The translations under genes were made by a program, and so were the position numbers. A stretch of 64,000 nt of DNA from Morganella morganii (GTDB lineage: Bacteria > Pseudomonadota > Gammaproteobacteria > Enterobacterales > Enterobacteriaceae), in assembly GCF_019402645.1 (NCBI RefSeq), contig NZ_VKKS01000001.1, positions 1,030,901 through 1,094,900 of the forward strand, given 5' to 3'. How positions within the stretch are numbered: the first letter of the stretch is position 1; the number at the start of each line of letters is the position of its first letter. A model generated the notes under the pieces. It was given only the letters and a program-made list of their open reading frames with translations. It was not told the DNA's origin and did not search any database. Below, one piece after another: positions 19,119 through 26,797 of this stretch.

Positions 19119-20573
19119 TTGACCGATATAATTAATACATTAAACGGACTGCTCTGGAACCATCTGCTCATCTATTTATTACTGGGTATCGGATTGTACT
19201 TCACCTTTCGTACCGGATTTATCCAATTCCGCCACTTCGGACACATGTTCAGCGTGCTAAAGCACAGTAAGAAATCGGATAAATCCGGCATCTCGCCGTT
19301 TCAGGCGCTTTGCACAAGCCTTGCCGCACGGGTCGGCACCGGAAATCTGACCGGGGTGGCCATTGCTCTGACAGCCGGGGGACCGGGTGCTATCTTCTGG
19401 ATGTGGGTTGTTGCCCTGATCGGTATGGCAACATCATTTATCGAAAGCACACTCGCCCAGCTCTATAAAACACGGGACGATCAGGGGAACTATCGCGGCG
19501 GACCGGCGTATTATATGGAGCGCGGACTGAAAGCCCGCTGGATGGGAGTTCTGTTCTCTGTCTTCCTGATCATTGCGTTCGGACTGGTCTTTAACGCCGT
19601 TCAGGCAAACTCAATTGCTCAGGCGTCAAAAATGGCCTTTGGCGCGGATGCCGCTTATGTCGGTGCCGGGCTGGTGGTTATCTGCGGCGTCATTATTTTC
19701 GGTGGTCTTCGCTCGATTGCCCGCGTGGCGGAGCTGGTAGTGCCGGTGATGGCGGTTGCGTATCTCATTCTCGCATTCTGGGTGATGGGCCATTACGCGG
19801 AGCGTCTGCCGGATGTCTTTATGCTGATTATCAAAAGTGCCTTTGGCTTGCAGGAAGCGGTTTCCGGTGCCGTCGGTTATGGTGTGGCGCAGGCAATGAT
19901 TAACGGCGTGCAACGCGGTCTGTTCTCTAATGAGGCCGGTATGGGTTCCGCGCCGAACGCCGCTGCGTCAGCCGCACCATTCCCGCCGCATCCGGTTTCT
20001 CAGGGGTATGTGCAAATGCTGGGTGTCTTTATGGATACTCTGGTTATCTGCAGTGCCACAGCCATGATTATTCTCTCTTCCGGTGTGCTGGATAATCCGC
20101 AGGGGGATATCAACGGTATTGAGATCACGCAGCTGGCGCTGAGTTCGGTTGTCGGCAGTTGGGGATCCACCTTTGTGGCCGTGGCTATCTTTTTCTTTGC
20201 TTTTACTTCTATTATTGCTAACTACGCTTATGCGGAGAGCAATATGGTGTTTCTCGAGCATAAACACACCAAAGGGCTGTTTGTTCTGCGCCTGGCTGCG
20301 CTGGGTATGGTGATGTTCGGGGCGCTGTCAGAAATGCCGCTGGTCTGGAAAATGGCGGATTTCTCGATGGGGCTGATGGCGGTCACTAACCTGATTGCTA
20401 TCCTGCTGCTGTCCGGCGTTGCATTTAAGCTGGCGAAAGATTATAACCAACAGCGCAAAACGGGAAAATTACCGCAGTTTGATATCAACCTTTATCCTGA
20501 AATACGTAAACAGGTCGAAGACGGCATCTGGGAGGAAGCTCCGGAACCGCTTGTTGAACAGAAGGTTAATTGA
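19119..20573 (+). CDS. sodium:alanine/glycine symporter (AGCS family)
   Basis: The 484-residue membrane protein belongs to the AGCS (DagA/AlsT/YaaJ) family that imports alanine or glycine with Na+. Family marks include LCTSLAARVGTGNLTGVA (about residues 65-82), ALTAGGPGAIFWMWVVALIG, FRGGPAYYM-like YRGGPAYYMERGL, and GVQRGLFSNEAGMGSAPNAA. About 11 membrane helices are visible. The start appears to be TTG at 19119 with AAGAGG about eight bases upstream; no better ATG lies nearby. A terminator follows directly, so it is probably transcribed alone. Confidence 0.93.
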   Translation: MTDIINTLNGLLWNHLLIYLLLGIGLYFTFRTGFIQFRHFGHMFSVLKHSKKSDKSGISPFQALCTSLAARVGTGNLTGVAIALTAGGPGAIFWMWVVALIGMATSFIESTLAQLYKTRDDQGNYRGGPAYYMERGLKARWMGVLFSVFLIIAFGLVFNAVQANSIAQASKMAFGADAAYVGAGLVVICGVIIFGGLRSIARVAELVVPVMAVAYLILAFWVMGHYAERLPDVFMLIIKSAFGLQEAVSGAVGYGVAQAMINGVQRGLFSNEAGMGSAPNAAASAAPFPPHPVSQGYVQMLGVFMDTLVICSATAMIILSSGVLDNPQGDINGIEITQLALSSVVGSWGSTFVAVAIFFFAFTSIIANYAYAESNMVFLEHKHTKGLFVLRLAALGMVMFGALSEMPLVWKMADFSMGLMAVTNLIAILLLSGVAFKLAKDYNQQRKTGKLPQFDINLYPEIRKQVEDGIWEEAPEPLVEQKVN

Positions 20574-20577
20574 TGAC

Positions 20578-20605
20578 AACACCCGCTTTGGCGGGTGTTT
20601 TTTTA
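20578..20605 (+). terminator. intrinsic terminator after the alanine symporter gene
   Basis: AACACCCGC-TTTG-GCGGGTGTT is a 9-base stem with a tetraloop followed by T6. Confidence 0.93.
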
Positions 20606-20619
20606 TATGGGAGAGCATG

Positions 20620-20673
20620 ATGGACAATCCCCGGCTGAAACGGGCGAGGATAACCCGGCGTGATGTGCTTTGA
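20620..20673 (+). CDS. possible leader peptide upstream of catB-like gene
   Basis: An ORF of 17 codons (MDNPRLKRARITRRDVL, or 18 with the in-frame ATG at 20617) has a strong GGGAG at 20609-20613, spaced six bases from this ATG. It is rich in arginine. It ends 14 bases before a perfect 8-base hairpin (20687-20709), and the catB-like gene starts 27 bases after that hairpin. The layout recalls translational attenuation of antibiotic-resistance genes, but no such leader is known to me for this family, so this is inference. Confidence 0.45.
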   Translation: MDNPRLKRARITRRDVL

Positions 20674-20686
20674 ACGCGGGCGCATC

Positions 20687-20709
20687 ACCACAGAGCAGCG
20701 TTCTGTGGT
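20687..20709 (+). promoter_or_regulatory. leader hairpin upstream of catB-like gene
   Basis: ACCACAGA-N7-TCTGTGGT forms a perfect 8-base stem with a 7-base loop and no U tract. It sits between the possible leader peptide and the catB-like gene. It does not cover the start site itself. Confidence 0.5.
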
Positions 20710-20736
20710 AACTATCCATCAATAATGAGATTTACC

Positions 20737-21387
20737 ATGAAACAAAAACATTGGTCCGTTTGCGAACGGCTGCATGAAACGGTCACAAACCCGAATATTC
20801 ATATCAAAGGCATACACAGCTATTACAGCGACTGCTGGGATAAGGGCTTTGAAGCCTCTGTTGTCCGCTATTTACCGGGTGATGAAATAAGCCGTGACTG
20901 GCAGCTCAGTTGGGAAACCGATGAACTGTATATCGGGGATTATGTCTGTATCGGGGCAGAAGCGGTGATCCTGATGGGCGGAAATCATACACACCGCCAT
21001 GACTGGTTCAGCCTGTATCCGTTTCCGGATATGATTGATGAGGCATATATCGGTAAGGGGGATACCCGCATCGGTGACGGTGCCTGGATAGGCATGCGGG
21101 CGATGATTATGCCCGGTGTGACTATCGGTGAGGGCGCGGTGATTGCCGCAAACAGTGTGGTTATCCGCGATGTGCCGCCGTATGCGATCGTCGGCGGTAA
21201 TCCGGCGGCATTTATCCGCAGCCGGTTTAACGAAAATACTGTCCGCGAATTGCTGGCGTTGTCGCTTTATGACTGGCCGCAGGCGAAATTCGATGCCCTG
21301 AAGCCGCTGATTTGTTCGGCGGATCTTGCCGGGCTGAAAGCCGCGTCAGAACAGTATGACAGGACGGAAAATAACACTCAGCCATAA
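20737..21387 (+). CDS. catB: CatB-type (xenobiotic) chloramphenicol O-acetyltransferase
   Basis: The 216-residue protein belongs to the left-handed beta-helix (hexapeptide) acetyltransferases of the CatB/Vat type, which acetylate chloramphenicol or streptogramins with acetyl-CoA. Marks include VTNPNI near the N-terminus, YYSDCW, the catalytic-histidine strand GGNHTHRHDW (about residues 85-94), the hexapeptide coils IGDGAWIGMRAMIMPGV and IGEGAVIAANSVV, and YAIVGGNPAAFIRSRF. The ATG at 20725 is in frame too, but GAG eight bases before 20737 favours the latter. It is not surrounded by integron or IS sequence, so it looks chromosomal. True substrate cannot be read from the sequence. Confidence 0.85.
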   Translation: MKQKHWSVCERLHETVTNPNIHIKGIHSYYSDCWDKGFEASVVRYLPGDEISRDWQLSWETDELYIGDYVCIGAEAVILMGGNHTHRHDWFSLYPFPDMIDEAYIGKGDTRIGDGAWIGMRAMIMPGVTIGEGAVIAANSVVIRDVPPYAIVGGNPAAFIRSRFNENTVRELLALSLYDWPQAKFDALKPLICSADLAGLKAASEQYDRTENNTQP

Positions 21388-21398
21388 GTGCATTATTT

Positions 21399-21420
21399 AA
21401 TACCCGCTGCGGCGGGTATT
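21399..21420. terminator. hairpin after catB-like gene
   Basis: AATACCCGC-TGCG-GCGGGTATT is a 9-base perfect stem. The T tract that follows is short (TTCTTC). It lies between the catB-like gene and a convergent small ORF. Confidence 0.65.
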
Positions 21421-21422
21421 CT

Positions 21423-21626
21423 TCAGCGCGCATTTTCGGCAGACATCCCATCGGTAAAGTGACACTGATAATCAAGACCCGGCTCTTCCGCTATCCGGGT
21501 GGCGCGAATGGAACACCACTTCGGGCAGGTATAAATTTCTGTTTCATTCTTCGCATGAATAAAAAGCCAAAGAACATCATTATGATTCGCTTTCTGAGCA
21601 TAGCACTGCCGCAGTGAAGTCGTCAT
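21423..21626 (-). CDS. small hypothetical protein
   Basis: The 67-residue frame ends beside the terminator hairpin shared with the catB-like gene, as real convergent genes do here. It has three cysteines, two of them in ...YTCPKWC..., and no membrane segment. I do not recognise a family, and the start has no clear ribosome site, so this remains a candidate rather than a firm gene. Confidence 0.4.
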   Translation of the reverse strand: MTTSLRQCYAQKANHNDVLWLFIHAKNETEIYTCPKWCSIRATRIAEEPGLDYQCHFTDGMSAENAR

Positions 21627-21736
21627 AATACACTGCCGTGATATTATGTCCGTTGTGAATAATGCGGTCGTGATGCTTCCCGGAAAGGGTGTTGTACCGG
21701 CACTGTGCCGGATAAAATTTTACAGGATAAAGAAAG

Positions 21737-22570
21737 ATGTGGCGTAATGTGTGTCTGGTGTGTGTACTGATACTGACAGGATGCAGTAATCAGAGCCGGT
21801 ATGTTGATCGCGGTGAGTTTATTGTTGATCAGCGGAATATCAAAGAGCCGTGGTTATCCAAGCCGAATAATTATCTGGTTTTCCATTATACCGCGCTGAA
21901 TGATGAGGCATCGCTGCGTGTGCTGACCGCCGGCGGGGTGAGTGTTCAGTATCTGGTGCCGACAATACCTGCGGTACGTGACGGTAAACCGGTGGTATTG
22001 CAGCTGGTGCCGGAGGGCAGTGAAGCCTGGCATGCCGGAAAAAGTTACTGGCGCGGGGAAAGCAGCCTGAATAAAAGCTCGATCGGGGTGGAGATTGTCA
22101 ATCCCGGCACGGTGAAAATGTCTGTCGGGCAGCGCTGGGTGCCGTATCAGACAGCGCAGATCAATCTGATTGTAAAGCTGGCACAGGATGTGATCGCTCG
22201 GCATAACATTGCACCGCAAAATGTGGTGGGGCACAGTGATATTGCGCCGCAGCGCAAACTGGATCCGGGGCCGATGTTCCCGTGGGAATATCTGGCGAAG
22301 CGCGGGATCGGCGCCTGGCCGGATGCTTCTGATGTGAAACGTTTTCTCGGAAACCGGCATCCTTCGGATAAAATCAGTGTCGGTGAGTTACAGCAGGCAC
22401 TGAAAAAATACGGCTATGAAATATCAGTAACCGGTAAGGCGGATGGCAAAACCCGCAACGTTATCAAAGCATTTCAGATGCATTTCCGTTCTCATAAGGT
22501 GGACGGTGAGGCTGATGCAGAAACACTGGCACTGGTGAAAGCCCTTCTGAAAAAATATGGCGCACAATAA
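21737..22570 (+). CDS. amiD: N-acetylmuramoyl-L-alanine amidase, outer-membrane lipoprotein
   Basis: AmiD is a zinc amidase anchored to the outer membrane that cleaves the lactyl-L-alanine bond, including anhydro-muropeptides. The signal peptide ends in the lipobox LTGC, giving acylated Cys16. The amidase_2 domain (about residues 40-195) shows the zinc histidine in VFHYTA, the SSIGVEIVNPG strand and the second ligand pair in GHSDIAPQRKLDPG. A C-terminal peptidoglycan-binding domain (about residues 205-275) has the expected LQQALKKYGY and RNVIKAFQMHFR helices. Its length (277) matches E. coli AmiD (276). Confidence 0.94.
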   Translation: MWRNVCLVCVLILTGCSNQSRYVDRGEFIVDQRNIKEPWLSKPNNYLVFHYTALNDEASLRVLTAGGVSVQYLVPTIPAVRDGKPVVLQLVPEGSEAWHAGKSYWRGESSLNKSSIGVEIVNPGTVKMSVGQRWVPYQTAQINLIVKLAQDVIARHNIAPQNVVGHSDIAPQRKLDPGPMFPWEYLAKRGIGAWPDASDVKRFLGNRHPSDKISVGELQQALKKYGYEISVTGKADGKTRNVIKAFQMHFRSHKVDGEADAETLALVKALLKKYGAQ

Positions 22571-22652
22571 CCCTGTTATCTTTCAGGTGATAAATCATGC
22601 TGTTTTGTTATGGTACGGGAATTCACGGGAACAGCACAACAGGAGTGGCAGG

Positions 22653-23339
22653 GTGAAAAAACGCATTCTGAGTGCCGGCAGGCTGATTGGGTTATCCGGT
22701 ATTATTTGTCTTTCATTGATAACAATGGCAAAAGGTATGACAGAAACATACAGACCCGGCTTGGTCACCGCAGCGGAAAAGGGTGATCTGATTACAGTTA
22801 AGCAGTTAATCAAACAGGGCGGGGATATTGAACAGCGTGATAACCGCCTGCGCACACCGCTGATGGCGGCTGTACACGGTAACCGCACAGACGTGGCACG
22901 CTATCTGATTGAACAGGGCGCTGACGTGAATGCTGCAGATGCAATTATGGATACTCCGTATTTATATGCCGGTGCGTGCGGGTTACAGGATATTCTGGAA
23001 ATGACGCTCAGTCACGGGGCTGACCTGAAAAGCACGAATCGTTATGGTGGTACTGCGCTGATCCCCGCGTCAGAGCGCGGACATGTCAAAACAGTGAAGA
23101 CACTGATTGATGCGGGAGTGAATGTTAACCATATCAATAATCTTGGCTGGACAGCGCTGATTGAAGCGATCATCCTCGGCGACGGCAGTCAGAAATATGC
23201 GGATATTGTCACTCTGCTGATTGAGGGCGGAGCGGATGTCAATCTGCCGGATGCCTCCGGTGATTCACCACTGACCCTGGCAAAACGTCATGGCTACCGT
23301 AATCTGGCTGCCATTCTGGAACGGGCCGCAGCACAATAA
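22653..23339 (+). CDS. exported ankyrin-repeat protein
   Basis: The 228-residue product begins with a signal peptide (basic MKKR, then a hydrophobic core up to about residue 28) and continues with five to six ankyrin repeats, e.g. RTPLMAAVHGNRTDVARYLI, GADVNAADA and GGADVNLPDASGDSPLTLAK. A periplasmic location is therefore likely. A longer frame from 22557 overlaps amiD, but GTG at 22653 has AGGAG exactly seven bases upstream and gives the signal peptide. Ankyrin proteins mediate protein contacts; the partner is unknown. It lies 82 bases after amiD and may share its transcript. Confidence 0.85.
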   Translation: MKKRILSAGRLIGLSGIICLSLITMAKGMTETYRPGLVTAAEKGDLITVKQLIKQGGDIEQRDNRLRTPLMAAVHGNRTDVARYLIEQGADVNAADAIMDTPYLYAGACGLQDILEMTLSHGADLKSTNRYGGTALIPASERGHVKTVKTLIDAGVNVNHINNLGWTALIEAIILGDGSQKYADIVTLLIEGGADVNLPDASGDSPLTLAKRHGYRNLAAILERAAAQ

Positions 23340-23364
23340 ATAGCAGCACAATAAATAATTGAGA

Positions 23365-23390
23365 AAAGCCCGGTCAGTTAACCGGGCTTT
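23365..23390. terminator. bidirectional terminator ankyrin gene / brnQ
   Basis: AAAGCCCGGT-N6-ACCGGGCTTT is a 10-base perfect stem between convergent genes. Confidence 0.9.
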
Positions 23391-23395
23391 TATGA

Positions 23396-24718
23396 TTATA
23401 CGGCCGCATCCGGCTGTGGTTTGACCGGTTTCATATTTCCGGTAACGAAAGAGATGATAAAGGCAACCACGCCCGGCAGTAACCAGCCGATCCCTTCCTT
23501 AAACAGCGGCATCCGGTGTAACACCGCCAGAACATTTTCACTGAGCAGGCCGATGTTATTCAGGGTGTCGAAAGCACTCATCACAACCAGCACCGCGACA
23601 GTAAAGCCGTAGGTAAAGCGCGGGTTACGCATTTTACTGCGGGCAAATTGCAGGAAGACCAGCGCAACGGTGGTCGGGTAGATCAGCAGCAGTACCGGAA
23701 TAGTGACGCGCAGCAGGGTATCGAGACCGAATGTGGAAACGATGGTTGTCAGCAGCGCGGAAACCACCACCCAGAAACGGTAATCCAGACGCGGATGGAA
23801 TGTCGCGAAGAAATCCGCACAGGCACTGGTCACACCGACAAAGGTGGTCATACTGGCGAGCAGCACAATGCCGCACATCAGCCAGGTGCCCAGTGCGCCG
23901 TAAAGGGCATCGACATAGCGGGAGAAAATCTGTCCGCCGTTGGTGGCAGTCTGTGAAACCGCATCACTGGTTGCTCCCAGATAAAACAGGCAGATGTAGA
24001 GCGCGGCCAGCAGTCCGACAGCAATCAGTCCGGCCCTGATGGTGATAACCACCACCTCCTGCGGTGAAGTGATCCCGCGTGACGCCAGGGCGCGCGCAAC
24101 AATACCGCCGAATGCCATTGCTGACAGCACATCCATAGTCTGATAACCATCAACGATACCGGAGAAGAACGCAAAATCCACATACTGATTGATCGGTTCA
24201 TTGATCGGCGAAAGCGGTGTGCGCACCACTGCAATACCCACGGTAACCAGCAGGAACAGCAGTGCCGGGGTCATAAATTTACCGATAGCACTGATCATCG
24301 TTCCCTGTTTCAGCATAAATAACATGGAAACGAAGTTAAACACAAAGGCAAAAATCAGATGGCTGGCTGTGTTTTTTTCAACAAAACCGAGCGGCAGAAA
24401 ACCCAGCTCATATGCGGTGTTGGTCACACGAGGCATAGCGAACGTCGAGCCGAGTATCAGATAGAGTGCTAGCCAGAATGTCACAGAGACCCAACGCGGC
24501 AGATCGACGGACAGACGCTCACCGCGGCCTTTGACCGCAACAGTAATCAGGGTGATAAACGGCAGAACCACACCGGTGACGATAAATCCGAGAGAGGTAC
24601 TGAACCAGTCAGTACCCGAGTGATAACCCGCCATCGGCGGAAAAATGATGTTGCCCGCACCCAGGAAAAGCGCAAAAACCATCATCCCGAGAACGAGCAT
24701 GTCTTTTGTTGAAAACAT
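23396..24718 (-). CDS. brnQ: branched-chain amino acid:cation symporter
   Basis: BrnQ (LIVCS family) imports leucine, isoleucine and valine. The 440-residue protein has 12 membrane helices and the family marks FALFLGAGNIIFPP (residues 16-29), FAMPRVTNTAYELGF and GYQTMDVLSAMAFGGIVA. The size equals that of the E. coli protein (439). The gene converges on the ankyrin gene and shares its terminator. It has an AT-rich promoter region of about 150 bases behind it. Confidence 0.96.
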   Translation of the reverse strand: MFSTKDMLVLGMMVFALFLGAGNIIFPPMAGYHSGTDWFSTSLGFIVTGVVLPFITLITVAVKGRGERLSVDLPRWVSVTFWLALYLILGSTFAMPRVTNTAYELGFLPLGFVEKNTASHLIFAFVFNFVSMLFMLKQGTMISAIGKFMTPALLFLLVTVGIAVVRTPLSPINEPINQYVDFAFFSGIVDGYQTMDVLSAMAFGGIVARALASRGITSPQEVVVITIRAGLIAVGLLAALYICLFYLGATSDAVSQTATNGGQIFSRYVDALYGALGTWLMCGIVLLASMTTFVGVTSACADFFATFHPRLDYRFWVVVSALLTTIVSTFGLDTLLRVTIPVLLLIYPTTVALVFLQFARSKMRNPRFTYGFTVAVLVVMSAFDTLNNIGLLSENVLAVLHRMPLFKEGIGWLLPGVVAFIISFVTGNMKPVKPQPDAAV

Positions 24719-24875
24719 AAAACAACCTGTACATGTTAAAATTAAATACTGTGATTTAGTTATTTTTTAAATGAAACCGTTAAAATAGTAACAAAATGCA
24801 GGTTGATTAAAAGGTTCAGAAGAATAAACGGAACAAATTCATTAATTAGGGGAATTTGAAAAAATATAATCCCGG

Positions 24876-25682
24876 TCACACAAACTTTTCTATAGCGGCA
24901 GCCACACCATCTTCATCATTAGAGGCCGTTACAAACCCGGATTTTTGTTTAATGTGGTCAGCGGCATTGCCCATGGCGATACCCACACCGGCATACTCCA
25001 GCATGGAAATATCATTGTTCTGATCGCCGATACACATGACTTTGTCCGGTGTCAGCCCCAGTTTTTCGGTGATTAGCGCAACGGCTTGCCCCTTGGTGGC
25101 ATTCTTTGCTGAAACCTCCACAAAATGCGGTGCTGTCCGCAGAATATTGTAGCTGTCAAATGAGACCTGCGGGATATAACCGGCGGCTTCATTCAGACGT
25201 ACCGGATTATCAATCATCATAAATTTGCTGAACTGCATTTCGCTGTCCATTTCCGCCAGCGGCCGGTAGTGCAGCGGTGTTTGTGTCAGGTAAGCGTCCA
25301 TCAGGGTGTAGTGACTGATATCGCGGTTTGTGGTGAACATTCCACCGTTACTCAGTACATGAAAATGCACGTTAATATCACGGGCCAGCGCCTCAAAATA
25401 GCGGTAATCCTCAAAATCCATCAGGGTTTCAATCACCGGTTCGCCGGTTTCGGCGTCATGAATAACCGCGCCGTTGTTACTGATGCAGTAATGATTTGCC
25501 TTATCCAGCCCGAGTTCCCTGAGATAGGGCAGAATACCGTTAAACGGGCGGCCGGATGTCAGGATGATATGCAGTCCTTTCTCTTTTGCGCGGGTGACAG
25601 CAGCACTGACAGCGGGGGTAATCTGATGGTGAGAGTTAAGCAGGGTGCCATCGAGGTCAATGGCGATAAGTTTTACAGACAT
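24876..25682 (-). CDS. yidA: Cof-type HAD sugar-phosphatase, YidA-like
   Basis: The 268-residue product is a cytosolic HAD phosphatase of the Cof/YidA group, which hydrolyses sugar phosphates. Motif I is DLDGTLLNS (Asp nucleophile at residue 9), motif II lies at LTSGRP, and motifs III/IV at KGQAV and GDQNNDISMLEYAGVGIAMGNA. The ATG at 25682 has CAGGAG five bases upstream and gives the family start MSVKLIAIDLDGT, so the longer frame to 25709 is rejected. Sequence similarity along the whole length favours YidA over other Cof members. Confidence 0.85.
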   Translation of the reverse strand: MSVKLIAIDLDGTLLNSHHQITPAVSAAVTRAKEKGLHIILTSGRPFNGILPYLRELGLDKANHYCISNNGAVIHDAETGEPVIETLMDFEDYRYFEALARDINVHFHVLSNGGMFTTNRDISHYTLMDAYLTQTPLHYRPLAEMDSEMQFSKFMMIDNPVRLNEAAGYIPQVSFDSYNILRTAPHFVEVSAKNATKGQAVALITEKLGLTPDKVMCIGDQNNDISMLEYAGVGIAMGNAADHIKQKSGFVTASNDEDGVAAAIEKFV

Positions 25683-25922
25683 GCAGGCTCCTGAAAACAG
25701 CGGCAACAAAATAACAGACAGTTAAAATGTTATGCCGCCATTTCAGGGGGATGTCAATAAAACTGCCTGCTGCGCGATAAGATTACCGTTTTTCATCAAA
25801 AGCAGCGGAATGCACCACCGGTTGTGCTGCGGCAGGAATTTGTCCCGTCGATCTGAATGTTGAATATGATAGTTGGAATCATATGGCTAAATATAGTTCT
25901 GTTATTAATTGTTTAAGTTACC

Positions 25923-26306
25923 TTAGTTACAGTCGTGACTGAAATGCCACGGCTCCTTGATATCCAGGGTGATATCAGGGTTTTGGCGGTAGTCGTAAGG
26001 GGTGATGTTATATTCTTTGCGGAACATATAGGTGAAGTGAGATTGCGACCCGAAACCGAAATCAAGGGCGATATCAAAGATAGTCTGTTCACTCTGACGC
26101 AGGGCATTAACCGCGCCGGTGAGACGGCGCTGACGGATGTACTTGCCGAGAGAGATGCCGGCAACTTCCTTGAAAATCTTTTGCATATGCCAGAGCGAGT
26201 ACCCGGAATAGGCAGCCAGTTCTTCGAGGTGGATGACACGGCCTGTGTGGTTTTCTATCCATTTACTAAGAGCGCACACAAGTGCGACATGATTATCTTG
26301 TGGCAT
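25923..26306 (-). CDS. AraC-family regulator, MarA/SoxS/Rob-like
   Basis: The 127-residue protein consists of a single two-HTH AraC DNA-binding domain, as in MarA, SoxS, RamA and TetD. Visible are the first HTH LEELAAYSGYSLWHMQKIFK (residues 28-47), the linker with YIRQRRL, and the second HTH IFDIALDFGFGSQSHFTYMF with FRKEYNITPYDYR. No effector-binding domain is present, so control is probably at the level of its own expression. Members of this group activate efflux and stress genes. The exact orthologue is not clear. It is divergent from mgrB with about 206 bases between them. Confidence 0.85.
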   Translation of the reverse strand: MPQDNHVALVCALSKWIENHTGRVIHLEELAAYSGYSLWHMQKIFKEVAGISLGKYIRQRRLTGAVNALRQSEQTIFDIALDFGFGSQSHFTYMFRKEYNITPYDYRQNPDITLDIKEPWHFSHDCN

Positions 26307-26512
26307 GACGATTTCGACTCAGTTTCAGGGTTTTCCCAGTATACAAGTTTATTTCATTATGACAAAACAGGGTGTTATCTGTTTATGCGCTTCCTGCTGA
26401 TGAAATGAATTTTTTTGTGAAACAGTCCTCTTAATCCGCTAAAGTATGTGACGATACCGGAATGTAACGAAATCTTTTTAACGGGTATAATTCAGATGAA
26501 AATAGGCGAAAC

Positions 26513-26659
26513 ATGAAAAAAATCATAATTATCCTGCTGCTGATTGTTGCCGGTGTGCTTTTTTATATCGCGGCGCTCGATAAGTATTGTGATCAGCGTG
26601 AGGATTTTATGCTGGGAATCTGTGAAATTACGAAATTTATTCCGTCAGATAAGGGCTGA
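26513..26659 (+). CDS. mgrB: PhoQ feedback inhibitor MgrB
   Basis: The 48-codon frame encodes one membrane helix (residues 4-22) followed by a short periplasmic tail. That tail carries the MgrB signature: CDQ, then F, then GIC, then FIP. The two cysteines (26 and 37) keep the same 11-residue spacing as in E. coli MgrB (28 and 39). In E. coli MgrB sits in the inner membrane, binds PhoQ and represses PhoPQ signalling; its loss leads to lipid A modification. A TATAAT at 26486-26491 lies upstream. I could not identify a clear PhoP box. The neighbourhood (AraC regulator, pheP) differs from E. coli. Confidence 0.9.
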   Translation: MKKIIIILLLIVAGVLFYIAALDKYCDQREDFMLGICEITKFIPSDKG

Positions 26660-26797
26660 GTTTTGCCTTTTCCCTCTGATTATCTTGTTGCTAACGGTAT
26701 TCAAGGCAGCAAAATGATGTTTTAATAACGGCTTAAATTTTTCAGGATGCAGTGATGCACGACGCAGAATAATAATATAGCCGTTACAGAGGATATA

